A stretch of 64,000 nt of DNA from Platycnemis pennipes (Eukaryota > Arthropoda > Insecta > Odonata > Platycnemididae). Position numbers and translations under genes: made by a program. The stretch spans positions 7,508,494 through 7,572,493 of the forward strand of contig OW121853.1 in the NCBI GenBank assembly GCA_933228895.1, written 5' to 3'. Below the pieces are notes generated by a model. It saw only the letters and a list, made by a program, of their open reading frames with translations. It had not been told where the DNA came from and ran no database searches. Shown piece by piece: positions 53,384 to 64,000 of the stretch; the stretch's first letter is position 1, and the number at the start of each line of letters is the position of its first letter.

Positions 53384-54601
53384 GGCCCCTGGAGTCGACC
53401 CTCGGGGAGATCCCCTCTCCAGTGTGATATCCACGGAGGACTCCCGCCGCCCCCCCTGACTGTGATCTCATCCACTTAGGTACATACGCCTGCGTAGAGG
53501 CTGCGCGTTAATAATTTATCCGAGTTCATGACTCGGTGTGTTCGAGGCCTCGTTCTCATGTGCCATAAGGACAGTTGTCGATAGCTGTAAGAGTTGAACC
53601 AGTGATAATCGAATCATTATGTAGATATGGCGTTGCTCACTAGTGAGTTGTTTCACAAAGTAACCGCATGCAGGCAGCTTGAACCAGTCCCTGAAATCAC
53701 CAAAGAGTGCGCCCGTTGAAACCGTTGTGCGGTCGGTACATGGCTCTTTCTGTTATGGCTGCAACTCTCTCCAGCCACTCCTGAGAGGGAGCTATCTTGT
53801 GCTACCGTTTGAGGTCGATCAAAGACTGGTGACCCGCGGGGGGTGAGTTCAACTAGCGATCCCCCCGATCCTCCTATTCGTGGTTAGCAGGAAGACATTT
53901 CATTTGCTACTTCTTGATCGCACCCTTTGTGCCCTTGTTTCTGAAGCCGTGCAATCGGTCGCTATGCCGTGGTCGTTTCTTTGTGTCTGTGGTTCCTCCT
54001 TCAAATGGTAGGAGATCCCTTTTTTCTGTTGGACATTCAATGGACAATGCAATGCCAAGAAAAGTGCCGCAGTCGCACCCACGGCTCTCAATGACGCTTT
54101 GTAAATTATGTACATGGAAAAGTGTAGATTGAATATTAATTATTGTATGTTGAAGAAATACAGAAGAGATTCTTAAATTATAATCTGTCGTTTTTCTTTC
54201 TCTTAAAATGTTCCCCTAAAAAGCATGCTGGTTTGTTTATTTAGAGGGGAAGCCGTTCAGCTGTCTCTATTTCCCGTACTTCTGGTCCTAAACGAGTCTT
54301 TTCTATGAGAATAGCCGGGAAGCTCAGACCGTGGTCGATGCATTGATGCAATCAAGATTGAATTGTGCTGAAAATGGCGACGCAATATGGTTTAGCTACA
54401 GAACAAAGTGGAACACAAAAAATTTTCAATTGGTCATGGATTCAAAAGGTGTTCCAATTTCTTGCATAGGCGTCAATCCTTGGTGGGAGAAGGCACAGCT
54501 CACAATCCGTTGGGCCCTCTCCAAAGTTCTCCGGTGTGCAGCTTGTGTTTCAAAGCTATTGATTACATTATTTCACCTCTAAAGTAATGCCTTCAAATAA
54601 A
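53384..54601 (+). other. Probable FoxG 3' flank / 3' UTR with a distal polyadenylation signal
   Basis: No repeat family or protein is recognisable in the 1.2 kb after the FoxG stop. The sequence grades from GC-rich to AT-rich. The first good AATAAA on this strand is at 54596-54601, a candidate polyadenylation signal giving a 3' UTR of about 1.2 kb. The extent is inferred only. Confidence 0.3.
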
Positions 54602-56959
54602 GGTCTAACTTAATTGGTAACAATATGTTTTTCTTCGCGGAAATTCCCACTTATGGTAATATTAATTGTTTCAAAAGGTGAAATTTTTTATTTTTTCAAT
54701 GGAAGACATCTTGTCATCAATGAAAGCTCTTGCTGGGGGAATGGAAGATGACATATGTCCAAATTTGCCTCGCGTGCCCATTTAGCTGGCACTTCAAGGG
54801 ATCATATGAAGTGTACCCACATCCTCCCCCGGGGCATACCGTGAGCCTAATTGAGAGTTCAACGATGTACGCGAGATGGCTGAGAGTAACTTGCTTGATT
54901 TTTATGAGGAACCCATGAAAGAGATAGTTCTTCACGGCGGTCTTCAACTAATCGTAATTTTTGAGGAATAGACGTTTGGTGGCAGACTGAAATCTGTATT
55001 CATCCTCAGGAATTTAAGTAATCATTCGTTTGAGTTCTTTTTTTTTGACAGCAATGAGCATTCACGCGCGTCGGTGGATTTCAGTCCTCGCAGTCGGACC
55101 CTCATTTCGATGTCATTCCCTGCCGAGAGTACGTAGGGGCAGTGACTGCAGTTTGCCATGGCGATCCCTCCCGCGTGAGTCGTGTTATTGGGCCCGTGTT
55201 TCTCGGTGGGGGGGACTAAACCCTCCGCCCGCACTGAAGACCCTTTAAGATTGAGCCCAAGAGGCCGCCGGGAGAACATTCCTTGCCTTCTAAACGAGCC
55301 CGCAAATACTATTTTTCGTTGGTCAATAAGCACGGTGTGATTCATTTCCTGTCTTCGAATACCTTTTTGATGAATCGGGCGTCTGGGGTGTCTTAGATTG
55401 CCTGCCTCCTATCTCGGAATCCCGAGTTCGAAACGCATCAGTTGTCGTGGTTTTAAGTGGAATTTCGTCTTCCCTTTGGTTGCGGTGTGGAGAGCAGTCC
55501 ATGTTCAGCTCTCCGTCCGTTAGATTGGACGTCGAACCGCGCACTCTTTGGCGCCTTTAGTTGAGAATGAACTGGTGCCAGCGCCGGGTTTCGCTCCACC
55601 CTTCCTCCTCTCCCAAAAAATCCTCCCTGTACTCATTGTCTGCCTGCCTATTCGTGATCACAAATTGACTGCATCCCTAATCCCAAGTAATTACATACCA
55701 AATCATATTTTAGTCTAGTTTTTCGAGAATATAACGGAAATCCGCCTCCGCCAATTGTGTCTCAGATAGAATAGCGCCTTATAGATTATTAATGACAATA
55801 TATTGTGCCTTTTAATGATGCATCTGCCACATGAATCAATCAAATAGTTTTGCATACTTAATTGCGCATACTTTTAATCTGTGGCATTATTTTCATAGGC
55901 ATTTTAATTATCATACCTTGTAATATGTTCCTTTATGTATTCTAAACCACACACATTTATTTCATAAACATGCACAACAAGAAATTACCCTCACTCAATG
56001 CATTTTAAAATTAATCAAACACCAACAAAGAACATACACTTCTCTTCAGGCTCGCACTTAACAGGCCATACACTTTTCACTTCATTTTCTTTCGAGCCAC
56101 TTCTTAAATCAAATCAGACACAACACAAATATACACTTCTTTTCCCTCACGAATGCTTATTCACCCACACAGACACCACCTAGCTCACAAAAATGCCCTT
56201 TCCTAAGCACGCTTCACTTTTTGTCTCCGCACCACCGTGTCTAACACACAACTGCCCGATTCTCGCTCTCTTCCATTGTTTCCTTAATTACCAAGGCTTG
56301 TTTACTTCCATTATTACATATTGAATTGTTGATCTCGGCGGCTCAATTGTTATGTTACAACCTGAATGATGATTCTAATTTACTTATTAGAAGCTAAAAT
56401 TTATTGATTCCGTAAAAGGACAAAATTGCACGTTTTGGTATTTTCGAGGCGCAGCTTTTAATAAATAAGTCATATATTCCGGTGTTGAACGACACCTAGT
56501 GTACAAATAAAGTTTTGGCATTAGCGTCCACGATAATGACATAATAGCAGGACCACACAGAGACATGTGGGGGGTATGGGGAAACGTCCTCCCTATGTCC
56601 CTCCCAGAGAAAGAAAGGAGTTGAACACACGATGAGAGCACGTAGAGGAGTTAATCGCCGGCGACGCAAATAATCTTTACGTTGTCATTCAAAGTTACAG
56701 TGTAAACTAAAAAGAAACTGGATGGGTATTTAAAAATTAAAATAATCAACTGACCCTTAGATAGCTCTCTTTTCATCACTTCCCTTTGGCAAAATCGTCT
56801 GTTATTCCACTGAAACTTATGAAATTAACTAATTCATGTTCAGTACCAAGCATCACAGTATGATTTAAGCTTGTCGTCAACCATCGTTGACCTCAGTCAT
56901 TGTTGGCAGTCGTTAAAAATCCATGTACATACATCCATGCGAGTAAGGACGCCTTGTAT
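54602..56959. other. No gene seen downstream of FoxG
   Basis: AT-rich. On the minus strand at about 54963-55010, CCTGAGGATGAATACAGA then CAAACGTC resembles a decayed Penelope-like end. ACATACACTTCT-like words recur loosely at 56.0-56.15 kb. No ORF of interest. Confidence 0.35.
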
Positions 56960-57225
56960 TTTTTGGAAAACTCTAAAAAGAAGAATGGACAACTTAATCG
57001 GCCTTATCTTGAGACACGATGGCCTGATGAAGACTATCGTCGAGGGGGAAGTGAACGGGAAGATTGGAAAAGGCGGGCTTCATACGAGATATATGGAACA
57101 GGTCGCGAATCATGTAGAAGAGAGGAATTAGGTACGTTTGAATTTGAAGAGGTTGGCCGATGGAAGAATCGAGTGGAGGGCTGCGTCAAACCAATCCTAT
57201 CCGACCGAGGGTTGACCGATGATTA
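56960..57225 (+). pseudogene. Non-LTR retrotransposon C-terminal tail (second copy)
   Basis: Encodes KKKNGQLNRPYLETRWPDED in one frame, with KTIVEGEVNGKIGKGG and GRWKNRVEGC in others, so the tail is frameshifted. The DNA aligns with the copies at 1-258 and 58805-59140. The 3' UTR CCAATCCTATCCGACC then GGGTTGACCGATG provides the uninterrupted counterpart of the region split by the hairpin at 261-472. Confidence 0.7.
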
Positions 57226-57365
57226 GCATTTTTGCGATAAAGGGTGACATTCTGTTTTGTTTGGTTTTTCTTTTTCTTTTGGGGGTCCCTCTTGGGCGTG
57301 GGGGCAAAGTTCCCCCCCTGTGGGCGGCCCTGAATAATAGTTAAGCTTGTCCAGTTGTCTCTTTC

Positions 57366-58165
57366 GGTCTACATCTATATCTACACGATACCCTGCAAGC
57401 CACCGCGAGGTTGTGTGACAGGGGGTGAAGATCGCCAAGCATGCACTACCGACACGCAAACTAGCAACTATAGGGTCCTATTCAACTATTTTGTTAGTAT
57501 CTATAGTATTTAAGAGGTTAATTCATGCATAATGCACTACAGACTACTCTAAAATATTTCCCCTACCTATCCCTTTGCTATGATGCCTATTCTGTTCTCT
57601 TATAGTACGGGGGAAAATGCCATTTTGAATCTATCAGTACGACTATCTATCTTTCTAATCTTATTTATGTGGTTGAATCTAGCATAATACGCTGGTGTTT
57701 TTAATATGTGCCTAACACCTTCAAGCTATCCGATTGAAATTTCTCTGATAGATTTAATCTGTACTTTAACCTACGCTCTGATGATGATTCCCACCCTAAT
57801 TCTTGTATTAATTCTGAAACACTACTCAACTCTATCGTAACACCTTTTGACGAACCTAGCTGCTCTACGCTGCACACTGTCTAGTTCTCTGATCAAACCT
57901 AATTCATTCGGATCCCATACACTGGCTACATACTCAAGGTGGGGCCTAACTAGTGAAAAGTAACATCGCTCTTTTGTCTTCTCATCAAATTTCCCTGGTA
58001 CTCTTTTTATAAATCCTAGCTTTCTCTTCGCTCGGCCGCATATTTCCCTTATGTGTCTTCCCCACGATAAATGTTCAGTGATTGTTACACCTAAAGTTCT
58101 TATGGTTTCAACGTTTTCGACCTTCGTGTTGTACTAATTTTATAGTTACTCTCTGTCGAATTATT
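57366..58165 (-). mobile_element. LINE family A, 3' fragment
   Basis: About 800 bp from the tail CACGATACCCTGCAAGCCAC through the coding tail (CTAGCTGCTCTACGCTGCAC near 57860) to the TATTTCCCTTATGTGTC region. Stops and indels throughout. Confidence 0.8.
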
Positions 58166-58544
58166 CAGCTAATAGTTGTGCTTGCCGCCGCCGCATTGCA
58201 GTGAGTGGTCGCAGGCGAAGCGACCTCGGCGGCGGCATCTGCACTGGTTCCTGGCGGCCAGAACAACCCCCGCGCCGTCGGCACCGAGTTCTCGCTTCGG
58301 GCGCGCACACACCCGTTCACGGATGAGGGGGAGGGGGGGGGGGGATTGTTTGCGGTGGTGGGGGTGCGAGTCGATGCTCCCCAAGGGTGTTGCTCCCTTC
58401 CGGGGGTGCGAACACGATTTTTCTCCCCGTGTGCGGAATGTCGTCCCCCCCTTTGCTCTCCTTTGCCTTTTGCGGGCCACAGATTCGTGTCGAGTTTAGG
58501 AAATTCGGACGTATCTAAAAATCTGATGCGAGGAAATGAAAAAG

Positions 58545-58780
58545 TGAAATTTATTTGCTGTAGGAAAGTGTTTCAGTCATCATCATCAGCCAGCCATCCT
58601 CGGATAGGTTTGACGCAGCTCTCCACTTAATTCTTCTAATCTCTCCATATTTACGTATTTCCCCTCTTTCGAATCCTTCATGCACTTGTTATGCATGGAT
58701 TTCTTATATGCTCTTGAAACTGAAGTACCTTAAAAGTAATGTGATCGGCAGTTTCTTGGAGGAACTCCTTCATAATGAAT
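58545..58780 (-). repeat. Mosaic of LINE tail and Penelope-like end sequences
   Basis: The centre (58598-58690) matches the HDGLMK LINE tail (GATAGGTTTGACGCAGCTC). The flanks look like Penelope-like ends. On the minus strand the right edge reads ATGAAGGAGTTCCTCCAAG, close to the ATGAAGGAGTTCCATCAAG extension of the hairpin insertion at 2970-3171. The left edge reads CTGATGATGATGACTGAAAC, a decayed hammerhead-like order. Confidence 0.45.
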
Positions 58781-58794
58781 CATCATCATCAAGG

Positions 58795-59140
58795 GTCCAC
58801 AATCCTAGGATTGGTTTGACGCAGCCCTCCACTCGATTCTTCTATCGGCCAACCTCTTCATATTGACGTAGCTCCTCTCTTTTACATCCTTCACTACTTG
58901 CTCCATATACCCCATACGAGGCCTGACTTTTCCATTCTTCCCGTCACCTTCCCCTTCAACGATTGTCTTCATCAGGCCATCATGTCTCATGATGTTGACG
59001 ATTAAGTTGTTCCGTCTTCTTCTTAGGGTATTCAGAAGACTGCTCTTTTCTCCCACTCATCTTAGGACTTCCTCGTTACTTACTCGGTCGATCCATTTAA
59101 TCTTCATCATTCTTCTGTTGCACCACATTTCCAATGCTTC
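58795..59140 (-). pseudogene. Non-LTR retrotransposon C-terminal region (third, best-preserved copy)
   Basis: Minus strand reads EALEMWCNRRMMKIKWIDRV, SNEEVLR, a stop, then VGEKSSLLNTLRRRRNNLI, MRHDGLMKTIVEGEGDGKNG, PRMGYMEQVVKDVKERS and RRIEWRAASNQS. The order EMWC.RRM..I.W.DRV..EEVL..V through HDGLMK is the standard end of a widespread insect LINE. One stop and no catalytic RT domain. Confidence 0.8.
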
Positions 59141-60711
59141 CACGATTGCTTACTAAGATGTTTGAAGTGTTCTATGTGACACGCGTTCAACTGAATTCTG
59201 ATTTGTTATCCTCCTTGACAAGAATACGGAAAAGTTTATTAGAATTAGCTGCTGTTTTGAATAGTTATGTTCACAAAAATAAGTGATCAATCCCATTATA
59301 TATATGCCAATGCTCTTTTCAATATGAGCTGTCTAGTAAGTGGCGTTTGAGCTAAACCTAATGCTCTACCTTTTGGTGGAAACATTGGTCCTAATATTCT
59401 GCCCTTCTAATTACCAAATGTTTTACGCAAACATCCACCGCAGATAGGTCTCTAAAACTGATGACGTTCATCATTCTCGAATAGGCAATAGTAGTCACTG
59501 TGCATGTAATTCATGGAACCATGGATTCGTACGCATTAACTGTTTCAAACGTGAAACGTGACTCGTCTAGCACCAATGCACGGCAGAAACACGTTTCGTG
59601 AGATCGCAAGAGCTTTTGATGAATTATATTTGGAAAAACCCATCACATGTCTGTTTGGTCCCAACTCAGTCTCAAAATGGAGCAACGAACTTAGGGAAAG
59701 AATGGACTTCTTCAGTTCAGAAATTAGGGTGGAGTAATGTGAGGCTGTTGTGAATATAAACATCCAAATTTCATCCTGAAAGAAAGCATTTGTCTTTCAA
59801 TATCTAATCGCAGTGGTGTTTGACCGGCAATGTGGATGTGGATAGTTAAATATTAGCTGTATTTACCTTAGGTTCGTTAAATTATATTTGAGCAGTGTGC
59901 TTAATCTATTTGCATTAACTATTGAGACTTACGAAGGAATACCTATTACTTATTATGGTATTACTATTTGCAGCTGATGTAAAGTTGCGAGAAGACAGTT
60001 TCGAGGATGTAGGAAGTGTTTCATTTCGTCGACGGTAGGTGTGGAATCCGTGGGCTGTTTGTGTGAAAGAAATTATTCTTGCTTTCTCTGGCGTCATTCG
60101 CGATTCATTTTTAAGCCAAGTGCAAATGGACTCATCTTAAAGGAGTGAGCATCTCTCGGTAGCCCCCCAGTTTTATATTTGTTAAGTCGAACATATTCGC
60201 ATTTGGCACTATATTTCGGTAACATCATGAATAGTTACTGGAGGATGGTTCTTTTTAAGGCCTCTTGACGAAAAGTCGATGTGTGAAGTTTCTTTATTGC
60301 TGCCCTAATTCATCCATTTGGGAATGTATCTCTAAACCATAAGATTTTTTCCAGGTAGCGACAGATGCCTTTATTCCGAGGGAAGAAAAGTACTAAAAAG
60401 ACGCAATAACACTCGGGTGGTATTATTAAGGCTCAGTTAACTCATGATTACTTTTTTAATCTTTTTCCCCTTGGATGTTTTTCTGCTTCAAGTGGTGATC
60501 CGAATCAGGCTCACCCTCGCAACCAAACCCCATCCGTGGCTGTCATTCAGGACTTGGATGCAACTCGAGCGAATACGAAACAGCCCCAGCCGTGTGGATT
60601 TCATTGGCCTTCAGAACACTCTTCCGTACCGCATACGATTCCAGGAACTGAGATATTCCCTCTCTCGAAACTGTCAATCTTGAGTCGAAAAATTAGTGTC
60701 CATTCCGGTGT
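59141..60711. other. No gene seen
   Basis: AT-rich DNA. The plus strand at 59575-59740 could encode NTFREIARAFDELYLEKP-like peptide, but I cannot link it to a family. Confidence 0.3.
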
Positions 60712-61344
60712 ACATCTGCATCTACATAATACCCTGCAAGCCACCACAAAGGTGCGTGGCACGGGGTAAATTCTCACCAAACATGCCCTACATATCATAT
60801 ATTTAAAAGGATTAGTAATAATATATACTAGTCTAAACTACAATATTTAAAAAGATAAAATTAGCAAACTACGCATGCAAAAACGTGCTGTTAGCTGGGT
60901 TACCTTCAAGTCCTTATACCAGCATGCATCTACCTATGCTATGGATTCAATCACTCGTATTGGACATATTTACCGCTATTCATATCTCTAATTATACGAG
61001 GGAAAAAGGACATTTTGAATCTATCAGTTCGGCAATCAATTTCTCTAATTTTGTAATCATGGTCCAGTCTACCATAGTTAGTTGGGGATCGCAAAATATT
61101 TTTTAACGTCATCACTGAAGATATTATCTAGGAATTTATCTGAGAGATAAAGTCTACATTTCAACCTGCAATCTGACAATGGTTCCCATTTTGATTCAAT
61201 TAATAGACTGGTTACGCTAATAAGGTTATCGTACCGTCCCTTTACAAATCTTGCCGATCTTCGCTGCACACGTTCAAGTTCGTTATTTAGACCGATTTCG
61301 TAGGGATCCCATCCACTGGCTGCGTATTCCAAATGAGGTCTAAA
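60712..61344 (-). mobile_element. LINE family B, 3' fragment
   Basis: Tail TAATACCCTGCAAGCCACCA at 60727. The coding tail frame on the minus strand (RPHLEYAASGWDPYEIGLNN, RVQRRSARFVKGRYDN) reaches 61344, where unrelated sequence begins. Few stops. Confidence 0.8.
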
Positions 61345-61867
61345 ATGTAGCACTTCCGGTGAGTGTAGCATGCTTCCAAGTGCCACCAAGCTCTTCCAGA
61401 AGCGTTGAAAATGCATCAGATCGCACCTTCTAAAGGGAAATGTGCGCCCCTCTCCTGTCATGGCAAAATCTTCTTTAAATTGGTGCCCCGTGCCTCGATT
61501 CGTGCCGTCCGCCCAGCACTGGCCGCGGTGCACGGGTGCCGGCGCTCGCGCTGAAGCCCGCCTGTGCACCACTGGCTCAAAGAAGGCAGACGGGGCTCTT
61601 TCCTGGAGCGGGTCTGTGCGCGCCGAGAGTGCAATGAAGGGATAAATACTTGAACTCCCGCCGTGTATACTAAGACCGTTAGGAGGTGATTTAAATCCTT
61701 GCCATTAAACACATTCGAGGAGTCAATAGAGAGCTTATTATGAAACGGTGACTGTAACAGAGTAAACGATGTCGGGCAGAATAGGAGAAACAGCAAGTGG
61801 TCGACTTTACTAATGGGGGAACAGACAGTCCATAATTACTTCATATTAAATGTCCCTTGCGTTTAAT

Positions 61868-62755
61868 CTTCATCTACATATACACGATACTCTGCAAGCC
61901 ACCGCGAGGGTGTGTGGTAGGGGGTGAAGATCACCAAGCATGCACTACCGTCATGCAAACAAGCAACTATAGGGTCGGTCTCATGCAACTAGAATGTTGG
62001 TATCTATAGAATTTAAGGCATTAATACATGCATCATGCACTACAGACTACTCTAAAATATTTTCCCTAACTATCCCTTTCCTATGCTGCCTATTCTTTTC
62101 TCTTATAATACGGGGAAAAATGACATTTTGAATCTATCAGTACTACAATCTATCTAATCTTATATATCTGGTCGAATCTAGCATATTACGCTGATTTTTT
62201 TAACATGTGCCTAACATCTTCAGTAAAACTATCCGATTGAAATTTCCCTAATAGATTTAATCTGTACTTTCTGTGATAATGATTCCCACCATAATTCTTG
62301 TTTTAATTCTGAAACACTACTCAACCTATTGTAACACCTTTTAAAGAACCTAGCTGCTCTACGCTGCACACTGTCTAGTTCTCTGATCAAACCTAATTCA
62401 TTAGGATCCCATAAACTAGCTGCATACTCCAGTTGGGGCCTAACTAGTGAAAAGTAACATCGCTCTCTTGTCTTCTCATCACATTTCCCAAGTACTCTTT
62501 TTATAAATCCTAGCTTTCTCTTCGCTCGGCCGCATATTTCCCTAATGTGTCTTCCCTACGATAAATCTTTAGTGATTGTTACTCCTTAAAACCTTATGGT
62601 TTCAACACTTTCGATCTTCGTGTTAATTATTTTATAGAATCGCTCTACCGAATTATTCCTCCTCCAAAAATTGATAGCTACACACTTTTTAAGGTGAAGT
62701 TCTAACTGCCATTTGTCGCACCACTCTTGAATTGCATCTAAATCCTAGCTAATCT
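61868..62755 (-). mobile_element. LINE family A, 3' fragment
   Basis: The longest minus-strand copy, about 890 bp. Tail CACGATACTCTGCAAGCCAC at the left. It extends past the coding tail to TGGCATTTG and CAATTCAAGA-type sequence of the RT C-terminal part. Interrupted by stops. Confidence 0.8.
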
Positions 62756-63489
62756 TGTCGCAATGGTAAATTAGTTCTTATACACGGTATATTTATTCAC
62801 AACTTGCCCATGTTTTCCATGGAAAAGTTGCATTTTACGGCATTTACCTGTCTCCGTGTATTTCTTTCCGCGTTGCACCCTTTGCGCCCGCTTTTATTAC
62901 CACCACATGCTCTTCAGGCTTCCTTTGAATAGGTTTATGCACATTCTGTTTGAAACTTTCATATTTATGATCCATAAATGAGGAACGGTTTCACTCCTTC
63001 CGAGAAAAGGCGCACTTCCTTCACTTAAGGCTGAGGATATATGCACGCATTGATCTAGTGCTTACTTTTAAAGTACATAAGCTTTAAACTTACTTTAAGT
63101 ACGTCGATCGCAAAACTAAGTATCTCTTTGAGAGGAATTGCTTTTGATACCGACATTACGAAGATGGCTGTTCAACTCTTGAGTTTATTTGTCTAGAACT
63201 TTGAGCCGATCTCTATAGACATCCTTCTACTCTCATGCGGGATAACCACGCATTCGGTGAAGGAACAGCATGGATTCATACTGTGCATTTTATGTGCTTT
63301 CGGACTTCTGGAGTCTCATCTCCATAAATTGAAGCTATTTCTCCAGACGCATGTATGCATATATATTTACTCAAAAGGACTTTAACGGGCTTCCACACGC
63401 AAAATGACTTGCGTCGCGTTGTCCGGGAAACGGACCAGGCACTAGCGAGTGACCAGCGACGGCTGCATTTGCTCTCTGTGTGTACACAC
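62756..63489. other. No gene seen
   Basis: Mixed-composition DNA between two LINE fragments; short frames only. Confidence 0.35.
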
Positions 63490-64000
63490 ACATCTACATA
63501 ATACCCTGGGAGCCACCTCAAAGGTGTGTAGCAGGGGGTGAATTCTCACCAAACATGAACTACATATCATGCATAAAAAAGGATTAGTATTAATAGATTA
63601 GTCTAAACTGCACTATTTAAAAAGTTAAAAATAGCAAACTACGCATGCAAAAAACGTGCTGTTAGTTGGGTTACCTTCAAGTCCTTACACCATCATGCAA
63701 CTACCTTTGCTATGGATTAATTCACTCGTATTGGACATATTTACCGCTAGTCATATCCCTAATTGTACGAGGAAAAAAGGACATTTTGAATCTGTCAGTT
63801 CGGCAATCAATATCTTTAATTTTGTAATCATGGTCTAGTCTACCATAGTAAGTTGGGGTTCGCAAAATATTTTTAACGTCATCACTGAATATATTATCTT
63901 AGAATCTATTTAAGAGATTAGTCTGAATTTCAACCTTCGGTCTGACAATGATTCCCATTTTTATTCATTTATTAGACTGGTTACGCTAGTATAGTTATCG
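63490..64000 (-). mobile_element. LINE family B, 3' fragment cut by the window end
   Basis: Tail ATAATACCCTGGGAGCCACC at the left, 3' UTR and start of the coding tail (minus strand). It holds the intact CCCTAATTGTACGAGG site that serves as empty-site control for the AGGGTAGTTT insertion at 12411. Confidence 0.8.

Noticed and set aside
52088..53434. 448-codon minus-strand frame opposite FoxG, plus other-frame ORFs
   Set aside because: Antisense and shifted-frame shadows of a GC-rich coding region; Arg/Gly repeats only.
54963..55014. Fifth hammerhead-like core on the minus strand
   Set aside because: CTGAGGA and AAACGTC are present, but the G of GAAA is missing and helix II is poor. Noted only as a possible decayed Penelope-like end.

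Overview
The window looks like nuclear DNA of an arthropod, most likely an insect. It is AT-rich and intergenic, crowded with decayed transposable elements, and holds one clear host gene. That gene is an intronless FoxG/sloppy-paired forkhead transcription factor (52166-53383, + strand) inside a GC-rich CpG island at about 51.0-53.5 kb with a TATA box and GC/CCAAT boxes. I cannot name the species. The many LINE tails ending in GATGTA repeats would fit a large repeat-rich insect genome, but that is only an impression.

Repeat content. Two related CR1/L2-like non-LTR retrotransposon families dominate. Family A carries the reading-frame signature SVWDPNELGL and family B carries SVWDPYEIGL. Both end in a shared tail (ACCCTGCAAGCCACC on the minus strand, then GATGTA units) and occur about 18 times, always 5'-truncated and usually broken by stops. 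A third, divergent LINE lies at 30.9-31.5 kb. A separate LINE family is represented by C-terminal tails at 1-250, 57.0-57.2 and 58.8-59.1 kb. tRNA-like SINEs lie at 5.3, 35.5 and 40.8 kb.

DNA transposons. A 4.56-kb PIF/Harbinger element (23718-28276) has TAA target duplications and a ruined HARBI1-like nuclease. A Mutator-like transposase pseudogene lies beside it (22.3-23.1 kb). Two hAT-type MITEs are filled with GATATC repeats (1107-1408 and 42235-42925). A GGGGNCGTTTAC MITE family of about 530 bp is present in seven near-complete copies, and an AGGGTAGTTT family in two. The last two families both insert in AATT and duplicate AT.

Most interesting region. A truncated Penelope-like element with RT and GIY-YIG endonuclease remnants (46909-48833) has terminal inverted repeats, a 12-bp target duplication and a hammerhead-like core. 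Three tiny insertions (261-472, 2970-3171, 49794-50091) have the same architecture: a near-perfect long hairpin or inverted repeat, a one-sided single-copy extension of about 30-38 nt, a 13-14 bp target duplication and a hammerhead-like core. I infer a family of non-autonomous, ribozyme-bearing fold-back retroposons mobilised by Penelope-like elements.

Nesting gives relative ages: MITE inside Penelope element, MITE inside AGGG element, AGGG element inside LINE B, SINE inside LINE B, hairpin inside LINE B, hairpin inside LINE tail. Other GC-rich stretches (0.7-1.1, 14.8-15.2, 18.0-18.5, 33.7-34.6, 38.4-39.4, 41.9-42.2, 44.4-44.8, 58.2-58.5 kb) have open frames but no recognisable protein.
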